Source of the DNA: Arthrobacter stackebrandtii
GTDB lineage: Bacteria > Actinomycetota > Actinomycetes > Actinomycetales > Micrococcaceae
Reading direction: 5' to 3'
NCBI RefSeq assembly: GCF_017876675.1
Contig: NZ_JAGIOI010000001.1
Coordinates: forward strand, 806,001-870,000
DNA: 64,000 nucleotides
Part shown: positions 33,815 through 42,415 of the stretch, in pieces
Layout: every line of letters begins with the position of its first letter
How positions within the stretch are numbered: the first letter of the stretch is position 1
Program-made: the position numbers and the translations under genes
The notes under the pieces: generated by a model
Told to the model about the DNA's origin: nothing
The model's input: the letters and a program-made list of their open reading frames with translations, nothing else
Database searches by the model: none

Positions 33815-34660
33815 TTAGTGACCCATCGCAATGAAAACGGGACCCGAACCGACGTAGGCGGAGAAGACAGTGGTCGTGAAACCATTCCATCCACCATGTA
33901 CGGCCTGGCCGTTGCCAATGTAAACAGCAATGTGGGCAAGGCCCGCGCCGCCGTCTGCGTAGTAAATCAGGTCACCGGGCTGAGCTTCAGCGGCGGAGAC
34001 CGTCCGGCCAAGGCTCAGGTAGCCGGCAGGCCAGCCGTGGTAGTTGATGCCAGCTGCAGCCAAGGCGTTGGAGGCCAGCGCGGTGCAGTCCTGGGAAACG
34101 CCAACCTGGGCCAGTGCGGCGCTGGCGATGGTGGCGCCAATTCCGCTCTGGGCTACAGGAGCCGGAGCTTCTTCAGGGGTGGTGGTAGTGACGACAGGTG
34201 CCGCGGCAGGTGCTTCCACCGGTGCTTCCACGGGTGCTTCCACGGGTGCTGCCACCGGCGCCTCGACGGCTGCTGCAGGAGCGGCCGTGGTGTCGGCGAC
34301 TGCGACAACGTCGTTGCTCTGTGCCTCTACAACTGCCGGTGCCTCAACAACAGGAGCCGGGGTGGAGGTGATTGCGGGAGTGGCGAATGAAATCTTCACC
34401 GTTGATGCTGCCGTGATGCCGGATGCGAGCTCCGACTTCAGGTTCAGCGTTGTTGCACCGTCAGATGCGCGCTCCACGGTGGGAGTTGCTGCATTTGCTG
34501 CGATGCCGGATGTCAAAACCAAGCCAGATGCTGCTGCTACAACAACGGCCTGACGACCAACCCCGCCGACGTTGGAGCTGACGGCTTTAGTAAGGGCGGA
34601 AATCGTGCCGGTTTTAACAACCTCGGCGCGGTGGCGCCCGAGGGCAGTATTTGAAGCCAA
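33815..34660 (-). CDS. Secreted NlpC/P60 peptidoglycan hydrolase
   Basis: A 281-residue protein started at the TTG in 34660, which has GGGAGAGGA upstream. A basic N-terminal stretch and a hydrophobic segment (about 40-58, AVVVAAASGLVLTSGIAANA) form an export signal. A linker of alternating Val, Glu, Ala and Pro (about 115-165; EAPVEAP repeats) would span the wall. The C-terminal NlpC/P60 domain (about 185-281) has the catalytic Cys in SQDCTALASNALAAAG and the His in LAHIAVYIGN. It cuts stem peptides of peptidoglycan. A c-di-AMP riboswitch lies in its leader. Confidence 0.85.
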   Translation of the reverse strand: MASNTALGRHRAEVVKTGTISALTKAVSSNVGGVGRQAVVVAAASGLVLTSGIAANAATPTVERASDGATTLNLKSELASGITAASTVKISFATPAITSTPAPVVEAPAVVEAQSNDVVAVADTTAAPAAAVEAPVAAPVEAPVEAPVEAPAAAPVVTTTTPEEAPAPVAQSGIGATIASAALAQVGVSQDCTALASNALAAAGINYHGWPAGYLSLGRTVSAAEAQPGDLIYYADGGAGLAHIAVYIGNGQAVHGGWNGFTTTVFSAYVGSGPVFIAMGH

Positions 34661-35016
34661 GAAGGATTCCTCTCCCAAAGCCTGCGAGGTAAGCTGTCGG
34701 ATTCGGATGGGAGTCACCCGGCCGCTCCACGTTGGCACACTTCTGGAATAGTTTCCCATCCAGGTGGTTGAACGCTTCGCGGCTTCACCCCAAGGACTTT
34801 GCACATGGTGCAAGATCCAAATAATGGTTCCCCCGCCCCTGCCAGACGATTGATACGAACGGACCATGAGCAGTGGCAGAGCTAGGCAATCCACTCATGG
34901 GCGCCAACTTGATTCGAAGTTGGCGCGGTTACGACGTTACAACACATTTTTGGCTATGTCACGTTAAGGTCACGGTCCTGTGACTAACTCGTAACCCAAG
35001 ACGGGCTGTGGAGGAG
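34661..35016 (-). promoter_or_regulatory. Leader and promoter region of the NlpC/P60 gene
   Basis: A 356-bp gap. Its downstream half is the riboswitch listed separately. The upstream part (34930-35000) is AT-richer and has several GTAAC/GTTAC words, including GTTACGACGTTAC at 34926-34938, in the position of the promoter. Confidence 0.5.
34679..34845 (-). ncRNA. c-di-AMP (ydaO/yuaA) riboswitch ahead of the NlpC/P60 gene
   Basis: The three conserved blocks of the ydaO family occur in order on the minus strand: GGGGGAACC (34826-34834), GGGGTGAAGCC (34781-34791) and ATCCGAATCCGACAGC followed by TTACCTCGCAGG (34681-34708). The element ends about 20 bases before the start codon. ydaO RNAs bind c-di-AMP and commonly shut off cell-wall hydrolase genes in actinobacteria. 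The outer boundaries are approximate. Confidence 0.88.
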
Positions 35017-35826
35017 TTAAAGCCAGCCCATGGGATCGACAGTCTCGTCATCGACGATGACCTCAAAGTGCAGGTGGCAGCCGGTGGAGGCGCCTGTGGT
35101 GCCGCTGAGGCCCACGATGCCGCCGCGCGGGACTTCCTGGCCCACCGCAACGTTGATGCTGCTCATGTGGTTGTATGACGTGGAGAGGCCGTTGCCGTGG
35201 TCCACGACCACGCGGTTGCCTCCGCCATACTGGTGCCAGCCGGCAAAGGTGACAACCCCGCCTGCCGCTGCAAGCACACTGTTGCCGCAGCCAATGGCGA
35301 AGTCCTGGCCGGTATGCATCTCGCCGACCTGACCCGTGATGGGGCTGATGCGGCCGCCGAACGGGGAACTGGTGACCATGTTTGTCAGTGGTGCGGACAG
35401 GGTCCCCTTGGAGGCCTGCAGGGTGACATTGGAGGCCTGGACCTTCAGAGTCTCCTTCAGCTGGCCGTCCGGGTTCAGGGCACTGGCAACGTCTGGGGTT
35501 GCGAAACTAATGGGAACTTCGGCGCCTGCGGTGACGATGGTCTCGACGGAGGCGGACTGTTCCGGGGCTGCATGCAGCGTGTCCGGGGCCTGGGTGGACG
35601 GCAGGGTGACGGCCAGGACGAGGCCAGTTGCGGCCATGGCCACGCCAACCTTTTGTCCGGCACCGCTGGCGGCGCCTGCACGCAGCAACTGGGCCATGGA
35701 AACGCCTGAGGGTGCACTGGCGCGTTCTGCAGCAATGGCTTCACGGCGGCCTCCTGATGTGGAAGCAGGCACGTGAGTTACTGGCGACGACGCACGACGG
35801 CGCCCCCGCTGCTTAACATCTGACAC
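35017..35826 (-). CDS. Secreted M23-family (LytM-type) peptidase
   Basis: A 269-residue protein started at the GTG in 35826 with GAGAGG upstream. Residues 58-77 form the export segment (VGVAMAATGLVLAVTLP). A spacer of about 80 residues leads to the M23 domain (about 155-269) with zinc ligands in MHTGQDFAIGCG (His and Asp) and GCHLHFEV. It hydrolyses peptide cross-links or acts as an activator. It lies upstream of the NlpC/P60 gene on the same strand, and both share a riboswitch class, so they respond together. Confidence 0.88.
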   Translation of the reverse strand: MSDVKQRGRRRASSPVTHVPASTSGGRREAIAAERASAPSGVSMAQLLRAGAASGAGQKVGVAMAATGLVLAVTLPSTQAPDTLHAAPEQSASVETIVTAGAEVPISFATPDVASALNPDGQLKETLKVQASNVTLQASKGTLSAPLTNMVTSSPFGGRISPITGQVGEMHTGQDFAIGCGNSVLAAAGGVVTFAGWHQYGGGNRVVVDHGNGLSTSYNHMSSINVAVGQEVPRGGIVGLSGTTGASTGCHLHFEVIVDDETVDPMGWL

Positions 35827-36199
35827 AAAAAACCTCTCTATAATGCACCTGCGAAGTTAGCTGTCGGATTCGGATCAGAGAGTCGTGCTTTTGATCCGGC
35901 CCACGCTTTTGGCACAGCTCAAGCCATGGCGCAATCCAACGGAATGCGCCAGAAGAGAGTTGTGCTGTTTGTGGGCTTCACCCCAAGACAGGCTGGATTG
36001 CCTGTCAAAAGTGGTTCCCCCGCCCCTGCCTTACGGATTACTGTCCAGCCTGCGAAGGCAAGGTTCGGTGTCGCAGGATGGTAACGCTTTGGTTACGGCG
36101 TCAGATGATTACTATACGGTAAAACCGGTAAACGTAATAATTCCGTTACCTAGATCATCAATACCTGTGTGTCACCCGGTCGGACGACACTAGGAAACT
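35827..36199 (-). promoter_or_regulatory. Leader and promoter region of the M23 gene
   Basis: A 373-bp gap. Its downstream half is the riboswitch. Upstream lies an AT-rich promoter region with TATAGT (36111-36116, minus strand) and TTACGT 15 bases earlier, and the direct repeat GTAACG (36081) / GTTACG (36092) spaced 11 bases just inside the transcript start. Confidence 0.5.
35846..36032 (-). ncRNA. c-di-AMP (ydaO/yuaA) riboswitch ahead of the M23 gene
   Basis: The same ordered blocks occur as in the neighbouring element: GGGGGAACC (36013-36021), GGGGTGAAGCC (35974-35984) and ATCCGAATCCGACAGC followed by TAACTTCGCAGG (35848-35875). The loop between the second and third blocks is longer than in the other copy. 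Its 3' end is about 20 bases before the GTG start. Boundaries are approximate. Confidence 0.88.
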
Positions 36200-36895
36200 C
36201 TAACTCATGGAGACGAAAACATGTGACGCAACTTCCGGCGGAAGCTCCAGCGCACCCTCGATCCCGGGCACCCGGACGGAGATGTACTCCCCTGCCCGTG
36301 CCAGCGAAATCTGGGCCCCGGGGCGCAATCCGCCCTCATCGAGCTGCTGCAGCAGCTCCGGCTCGACCTGGATCCGCTCAGACAACCTGTGAATAATCAC
36401 TCGCTGGCCCGGCGCATAAGTACTCATGGCAGACAGCAGCGTCACGAGTCCGGCAGAAAACTCCGGCGCAACGGTCCCGCCAAGCTCTTCCAGCCCCGGG
36501 ATGGGGTTCCCGTACGGAGACTCGTCGGGCTGGCCCAGCAGGTCAAACAACCGCTGCTCCACCCGCTCGCTCATGACATGCTCCCAGCGGCAGGCTTCCT
36601 CATGCACGTACGCCCAGTCCAGGCCGATGACGTCGGAGAGCAGGCGTTCTGCGAGGCGGTGCTTGCGCATGACCCGGGTCGCCTTGTCGCGTCCGGCAGG
36701 CGTCAGCTCCAGGTGGCGGTCGCCGGAGACGATCACGAGCCCGTCGCGTTCCATCCGGCCAATGGTCTGGGAGACGGTGGGCCCGGAGTGGTGCAGGCGC
36801 TCGGCGATGCGCGCCCGCAGGGCAACAATGTTCTCCTCTTCCAACTCCAGGATGGTTCGCAAGTACATTTCGGTCGTGTCAATTAGATCAGCCAC
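36200..36895 (-). CDS. DtxR/IdeR-family metal-dependent regulator
   Basis: A 231-residue regulator. It starts at a GTG (36895) with an ideal AGGAGG eight bases upstream, giving the family N-terminus VADLIDTTEMYLRTILELEEE. The helix-turn-helix covers about 25-60 (ERLHHSGPTVSQTIGRMERDGLV), the metal-binding dimer domain follows (KHRLAERLL, HEEACRWEHVMS), and residues 155-231 resemble the SH3-like domain. It represses iron or manganese genes when metal is bound. Which metal is not decided here. Confidence 0.88.
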   Translation of the reverse strand: MADLIDTTEMYLRTILELEEENIVALRARIAERLHHSGPTVSQTIGRMERDGLVIVSGDRHLELTPAGRDKATRVMRKHRLAERLLSDVIGLDWAYVHEEACRWEHVMSERVEQRLFDLLGQPDESPYGNPIPGLEELGGTVAPEFSAGLVTLLSAMSTYAPGQRVIIHRLSERIQVEPELLQQLDEGGLRPGAQISLARAGEYISVRVPGIEGALELPPEVASHVFVSMS

Positions 36896-36947
36896 GTCAG
36901 CATCCTCCTGTATATTGGGCAAGAATTTTGGGCAAAGACCACCGTCT

Positions 36948-36962
36948 CTACGTTAGCCTGAA
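36948..36962. promoter_or_regulatory. Possible DtxR-type box upstream of dtxR and serC
   Basis: On the minus strand TTCAGGCTAACGTAG resembles one half of the DtxR/IdeR iron box (core AGGCTAAC). The other half is weak, so self-control is only suggested. Confidence 0.3.
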
Positions 36963-37110
36963 TGCCCTACCCGAAGGTAACTGCACCCGCCCAAGGCAAC
37001 CTTCCGCCGTCGAACTATATTTCGGCAAGTCACGGATTTTTCCTCTCAGCGTAGTTCTGCGGCAGAATTGGCATCAGCCCTTAGGCAACTCAATGTCTTC
37101 CATCGCTTAA

Positions 37111-38253
<1,143 letters not shown>

Positions 38254-38324
38254 CCAGCCGCACTGTATTAGCAGTTGCACTGTCTTAACAGTGACGTGCC
38301 ACAAAAAGTGAGCCGACACAGTTC

Positions 38325-38361
38325 GGGCCGCTTCCACACTCTGGAAGCGGCCCGGGCTGTT
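38325..38361 (+). terminator. Intrinsic terminator of serC
   Basis: GGGCCGCTTCC (38325-38335) and GGAAGCGGCCC (38343-38353) pair perfectly over 11 bases, followed by GGGCTGTTTTT. Confidence 0.85.
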
Positions 38362-38443
38362 TTTAGTTCACAGCTGCAGGGCCGCCACCGCCCGACGGCA
38401 CCCACCCGCGCAGGCGCCACGGCGGCAATGAAGCGTTAAATGT

Positions 38444-38499
38444 TTGGGCCCCGCCATCAAGAATGGCGGGGCCCAAGCCGTGCGCGAACCTTGGTTCGC
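38444..38499 (-). terminator. Two hairpins after the DUF3027 gene
   Basis: Reading the minus strand, the palindrome GCGAACC-N2-GGTTCGC (38484-38499) is followed by a 12-14 bp perfect stem with arms GGGCCCCGCCAT and ATGGCGGGGCCC (38446-38474). No long T-run follows, but the place and strength fit a terminator of the minus-strand operon. Confidence 0.6.
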
Positions 38500-38502
38500 T
38501 AT

Positions 38503-39048
38503 CTAGTTCTCTCCGTCCGCCTCTGTGGCGTCGTCCGCGGCGTCGTGGCCGTCCCCGTCGTGGTCGTGGCCTGCGTCGGTGACGTCGCCATCCCCGGTGG
38601 CGGAGTGCTCGCCGTCGTCGTGCCTCTGTTCAGCATGGGCGGCAGCCTCGGCCTCGGCAGCCGCCTGGTCTTCGGGACGCACACGCTCGGCCCACGGAAC
38701 CCACTGTGGGGCCAGGACGGAGTCCTCGGTGGGCAGCATGCCAACCTCGTTGACGGTGGACTCCTTGCCGCGCGAGACGCGGGCCAGGGAGGCAAACCAG
38801 GTCCAGCCGCGGTAGCCGTCCTTCTTGGACTCAAACAGGTGCGTCACACAACGCACGCCCTCGCTCCGGGCGCCAAGGTGCGCACCGATCTCGGCGTCGG
38901 CTGCAATGCTCAGGATGGCGTTGCGGGCCGTGGCCACGTCGGCGGCGAGGAAGGCGTCGGGCTTGCCCACGCGCCACACGGGAACACCGGGACGCGGTGC
39001 TGCGCTCTCGCTGGCAGGGGCGGCGGAATCGCCGGGCAGTTCAGTCAT
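38503..39048 (-). CDS. DUF3027 protein
   Basis: A 181-residue actinobacterial protein of unknown function. The family core is residues 40-125 (GARSEGVRCVTHLFESK, WTWFASLARVSRGKESTVNEVGMLP, LAPQWVPWAERVRPED). The last 45 residues are a low-complexity Asp/His/Gly/Ala tail that could bind metal. The ATG at 39048 is used; a GTG at 39057 is also in frame and would leave only two bases after the cold-shock gene stop. The tight pairing with the cold-shock gene suggests joint translation. Confidence 0.8.
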   Translation of the reverse strand: MTELPGDSAAPASESAAPRPGVPVWRVGKPDAFLAADVATARNAILSIAADAEIGAHLGARSEGVRCVTHLFESKKDGYRGWTWFASLARVSRGKESTVNEVGMLPTEDSVLAPQWVPWAERVRPEDQAAAEAEAAAHAEQRHDDGEHSATGDGDVTDAGHDHDGDGHDAADDATEADGEN

Positions 39049-39059
39049 GGTGGGCACCG

Positions 39060-39440
39060 TTACGCGTCAAAGTTGTCGGCAACCTTGCGCAGTGCGGCAG
39101 CGATCTTGCCCGCATCTCCGTCAGGATACTTGCCGTTGGTCAGGGATCCTACAGAACGTTCCAGCAGGGACACGAGGTCCTGGACGATGGGTGCCAGGTC
39201 CCGTGCGGGCATGCGCTTGGCCTTCGCCACCGACGGCGCACGGTCCAGGATGCGCGCGGCCATGGCCTGGGCGCCCTTGCGGCCGTCGGCCACGCCGAAC
39301 TCCATGCGCATGCCGGGCTTGATGTCACCGGCGTCTGCCGGGAGGGCGTTGGCGCGCAGGAAGACTTCACGGCCGTCGTCGGCGGCAATGATGCCGAAGC
39401 CCTTTTCGTTGTCGTACCACTTCACTTTGCCGATAGGCAC
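39060..39440 (-). CDS. Cold-shock-domain protein with helical C-terminal extension
   Basis: A 126-residue protein. The first 65 residues are a cold-shock domain (GKVKWYDNEKGFGII, REVFLRANAL), which binds single-stranded RNA or DNA. The usual RNP2 motif VFVH is VFLR here, and the chain continues with a helical tail of about 55 residues not present in CspA. This long form is typical of actinobacteria. It starts at a GTG with AAGGGG upstream and is followed by the DUF3027 gene. Confidence 0.88.
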   Translation of the reverse strand: MPIGKVKWYDNEKGFGIIAADDGREVFLRANALPADAGDIKPGMRMEFGVADGRKGAQAMAARILDRAPSVAKAKRMPARDLAPIVQDLVSLLERSVGSLTNGKYPDGDAGKIAAALRKVADNFDA

Positions 39441-39640
39441 TTGCTTTACCCCTTAAAAGTCGTCGGTGTAAGCCGGGTTCCTTGCCAGTGCGGTTGCTCT
39501 TCGCCGTTCTCCGGCGGCCCATGATCGGGGGCGGGAATCTGGCGGGCGATGCCTGCAGTGACAGGTTGTACAGCTCTACTAGCTTCTAGATTACCGTGTC
39601 GGGGGAATTGCTGCGGCTTTGCCCTGTAACTGTCCGCTGT

Positions 39641-39646
39641 TAGCGT
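39641..39646 (+). promoter_or_regulatory. Leaderless -10 box of the small membrane protein gene
   Basis: TAGCGT lies seven bases before the ATG at 39654, with no ribosome site between. Confidence 0.45.
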
Positions 39647-39653
39647 TATGGGC

Positions 39654-39893
39654 ATGAGTCCGCTATATTCCGCACCGCAACCTGTCAGCCGCACTTGGCG
39701 GATCTTCAACTACACGGCCATGGGCTTCGCCGTGCTGGCGCTGCTGGCCCTCATTGTGGTCCTGGTCAGCAAGTGGGCCGGCGGCACGCCGTGGCCAGGC
39801 TTCAACTGGATCGCCATGATCGCGCTGCCCGTGGCGTTCCTCATGATGGGCGCCAGCGTCATGCGCGCCGCCGCCATCCGCCGCCGCCTCTAG
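39654..39893 (+). CDS. Small two-helix membrane protein
   Basis: A 79-residue protein with two hydrophobic segments (about 17-37 and 48-68), a short WPGFNW turn and a basic C-terminus (RAAAIRRRL), which would place the C-terminus inside. No family is recognised. The start is set to the ATG seven bases after a TAGCGT box; an ATG at 39648 is in frame. Confidence 0.6.
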   Translation: MSPLYSAPQPVSRTWRIFNYTAMGFAVLALLALIVVLVSKWAGGTPWPGFNWIAMIALPVAFLMMGASVMRAAAIRRRL

Positions 39894-40038
39894 CCCTCCT
39901 TCCTCCTGACTTCCGGTCCCCTTCTCCGGCCGGGAACTCCGCCCCAAAAACTGTCCCGTGCCTGCACCGGCCGCCGGGAGTAGGATCAGAAAATCGCAGG
40001 AACTCCGGCGGTCGGTTTGTGATTTTCTTGGAGGGGCC

Positions 40039-40830
40039 ATGGGCTACGAGGAGGCAGTGTCCGCCCACTATGGACACGGCGGCATTGAGGAAAAGCTGCT
40101 GGGGATGATCACAGCCGACGGCGGGAATCCCGGGCATTTTGCCCCTGCGGATTTGCACGGCGCGGACCAGTTGCATGTCGGCGGGGCGTTGGCAACAACC
40201 CGAATCGCCGGCCGCGCAGGAATCAACGGAGGCAGCCATGTCCTGGACCTCGGCTCCGGCATGGGCGGGGTGTCCCGGCACCTGGCCCACGACTTTGGCG
40301 CCACGGTCCATGGCGTCGACCTGACCCCGGCCTTCGTGGACTTGGCCCGATCGCTGACCGAACGCACCGGGCTCTCCGGGCAGGTCACCTTCAGCCAGGG
40401 CAGCATCCTGGCCCTGCCGTTTGGGGACAACTCCTTTGACACCGCCCTCATGGTGCATGTGGGCATGAACATCCGCGACAAGGACAAGGTGTTCGCGGAA
40501 ACGGCCCGCGTGCTGCGTCCGGGCAGCGTCTTTGCCGTCTACGAGGTCATGCTGCTGGGCGGGGACCTTGAGCAGTTCCCGCTGCCCTGGGCCGCCTCGG
40601 AGGAGACGTCGTTCGTGCAGCCGCCGCTGGCCTACAGCGATGCCCTGGCCCAGGCAGGTTTCGACGTGGACTACGAGGCCAAGCCATTGGCCGAGGGCAT
40701 CGAGTTTCTGGAGCACGCCATCGCCGGCGAGGGCCCGGCGGGCGTAGACAAGGACGCGATCGTGAACCTGCTGGCCGCCTTCAAGGCTGGAATCCTGGCC
40801 CCGGTGGAAATCTACGCCCGGCTGGCCTGA
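40039..40830 (+). CDS. Class I SAM-dependent methyltransferase
   Basis: A 263-residue methyltransferase. The SAM-binding motif I is VLDLGSGMGGVSRHLA, the acidic strand-2 end is VHGVDLTP, and motif II is VTFSQGSILALPFGDNSFD. The sequence resembles methyltransferases acting on small molecules such as sarcosine or quinone-like compounds, but the acceptor is unknown. GGAGGGG precedes the ATG. It is followed by a palindromic element before the convergent gene. Confidence 0.82.
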   Translation: MGYEEAVSAHYGHGGIEEKLLGMITADGGNPGHFAPADLHGADQLHVGGALATTRIAGRAGINGGSHVLDLGSGMGGVSRHLAHDFGATVHGVDLTPAFVDLARSLTERTGLSGQVTFSQGSILALPFGDNSFDTALMVHVGMNIRDKDKVFAETARVLRPGSVFAVYEVMLLGGDLEQFPLPWAASEETSFVQPPLAYSDALAQAGFDVDYEAKPLAEGIEFLEHAIAGEGPAGVDKDAIVNLLAAFKAGILAPVEIYARLA

Positions 40831-40859
40831 ACCCAACCACCCCACCCGCCCGCCCCACA

Positions 40860-40930
40860 ATCCATGACGCAGTTGTTGTACGAAAAATACCCGGATAGCG
40901 CATTCCCAGTCCAACTACTGCGTCATGGAT
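40860..40930. repeat. 71-bp palindromic element between convergent genes
   Basis: The arms at 40860-40878 (ATCCATGACGCAGTTGTTG) and 40912-40930 are inverted copies with one mismatch in 19 bases, separated by 33 bases. There is no T-run. It has the size and shape of a REP-like or miniature element and may also end transcription from both sides. Confidence 0.65.
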
Positions 40931-40934
40931 CCGG

Positions 40935-41732
40935 CTAGAACAGGATCCGCACCGCACCCAGCCTCTCGGCAAGGCCAGGGTCCCCGGACACCGTGGCGAT
41001 TCCGGTTTCAGCCACCCGGCCCGACAGGCTGCGGCAGAGTTCGATCCCGTCTGCACGCAGCAGTGCCTGGGGATCACCATCCCCCAGTTGCCAGGTTCCG
41101 GACAGTTCCCCGGCCAGAACAAGTTCGACGGCGGGTCCGTCACCCCACGCCGTGGCCGTGTCGCGCATGATTTGCCCCAGCACCAGGGCATCGGCAGTCG
41201 TGGCCGCGCGTGGCTGCCCGGTCGCCCCGGCGAGGTCGAAGCCGTGCATCCAGGCATCCCGCAGGTAAATGACGTTGAACAGGCAGCCCAGCCGCAGCGG
41301 CACATTTCCGGGTGCCATGGTCTTGTCCACGGCAAGTCCGGCGAGGACCCGCGGAAAGGTCGCCACACGGCGGGCCACCTTGGCAATGTTGTCCCGGTAC
41401 GCACTGCACAGCTCGGCGGCGGACAGCCCGGCGTGGTCGTCAACCTGCACCTGGTTGGCCGCGTCCAACAGCGAAAGGTGCGGGTACCGCCGTCGTCCCC
41501 TGACCCGGCGCCACAGCACCGTTGGCATGGCAAGGGCATCCTCCTGGGCACCCAACAGGTGTGCAGCCAGGTGGCGGACGGTCCATCCAGTGCACTCCGT
41601 GTCCAAGTCCCACTGCGCAGGGGTGAGGGCGTCGAAGGAGCCGGCCAGGGCGGTCATGACGGAGACGTAGGCATCGGCGGCAGCAGCCTTGCCGGTGGCC
41701 TCAACGGTGGAGGCATGGATGGCGGAATTCAT
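40935..41732 (-). CDS. Mycothiol-dependent maleylpyruvate isomerase (MDMPI)-type protein
   Basis: A 265-residue DinB-like protein. The N-terminal domain has the helix motif CTGWTVRHLAAHLLGAQEDA, in which the His can bind metal, and the middle domain has YLRDAWMHGFDLAGATG, also a metal-ligand type segment. The C-terminal 80 residues resemble the SCP2-like part found in this family. Such proteins use mycothiol for isomerisation or conjugation; the substrate is unknown. The ATG at 41732 has GAGGAGGG upstream and follows the tetR stop by ten bases. Confidence 0.75.
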   Translation of the reverse strand: MNSAIHASTVEATGKAAAADAYVSVMTALAGSFDALTPAQWDLDTECTGWTVRHLAAHLLGAQEDALAMPTVLWRRVRGRRRYPHLSLLDAANQVQVDDHAGLSAAELCSAYRDNIAKVARRVATFPRVLAGLAVDKTMAPGNVPLRLGCLFNVIYLRDAWMHGFDLAGATGQPRAATTADALVLGQIMRDTATAWGDGPAVELVLAGELSGTWQLGDGDPQALLRADGIELCRSLSGRVAETGIATVSGDPGLAERLGAVRILF

Positions 41733-41742
41733 GGTGCCCTCC

Positions 41743-42372
41743 TCAGGGCGTGTAGCGGGCCAGCCACATCTCCAGGGCGGGGTCCAGCAGCCGGGCGTAC
41801 CGGCCTTCGCCGGGACCGGCGTGCGGCTCATTGGCCAATTGTTGGGAAACGACGCCGGCAATCACCGAGGTGAGCAGCAGCACGGCATCGTCGGTGGCGG
41901 CAGCCGGGGTGAGCCGGTTCCGCTCGACCGCAAGCGTCAGCAGCGCCCGCGTTTCAGCGACAATGGCGGCGCTTGGCGCGTAGGCCCCGGCCGACGGCTG
42001 GAAGCCCGGCACGGGGCGCCAGTTGAGCAGTTGGGCGCTGACGGGGTTGGCGAGAGACCAGTCCACGTAGGCGCGGGCACCGGCAAGGAGTGCGGCGACG
42101 GGATCGCCTGCGGGGATCGCCTGGTCTGCCGCGGCGCCTCTGACGGCAACCAGCAGCTCCGCGGCACCTTGTGCGAAGAGGGCGTCGTAGAGTGCCATCT
42201 TCGACGGGAAGTACACATACAGCGACGGCGGCTTCATGCCGACGGCCCGGGCCACGGCCGAGAGCGACATGCCGGCCACCCCGTCGCGCGCCATCAACTC
42301 GACGGCGGCGGCGAGGATTTCCTCGATAGTGGCCTGCCGGCGGGCGTGTCGCCTGCCCTGGAGTGCATCCAT
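41743..42372 (-). CDS. TetR-family regulator
   Basis: A 209-residue regulator with a basic N-terminus and a helix-turn-helix at about 20-65 (AAVELMARDGVAGMSLSAVARAVGMKPPSLYVYFPSKMAL). The C-terminal half matches the WHG-type TetR ligand domain. It is the first gene of a two-gene operon with the MDMPI-type protein. A CCTAA-N5-TTAGG palindrome sits 15 bases upstream and may be its own operator. Confidence 0.85.
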   Translation of the reverse strand: MDALQGRRHARRQATIEEILAAAVELMARDGVAGMSLSAVARAVGMKPPSLYVYFPSKMALYDALFAQGAAELLVAVRGAAADQAIPAGDPVAALLAGARAYVDWSLANPVSAQLLNWRPVPGFQPSAGAYAPSAAIVAETRALLTLAVERNRLTPAAATDDAVLLLTSVIAGVVSQQLANEPHAGPGEGRYARLLDPALEMWLARYTP

Positions 42373-42386
42373 CTCCCCATTGTGTG

Positions 42387-42401
42387 CCTAATACCGTTAG
42401 G
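42387..42401. promoter_or_regulatory. Probable TetR self-operator
   Basis: CCTAA and TTAGG are inverted around TACCG, just upstream of the tetR start. The half-site TTAGG occurs again at 42416-42420. Confidence 0.5.
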
Positions 42402-42415
42402 AAAACAAGGAGATG

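Noticed and set aside
31746-33890. A 714-codon minus-strand frame opposite the second MFS transporter
   Set aside because: Polar, repeat-rich shadow; the plus strand encodes 14 clear membrane helices.
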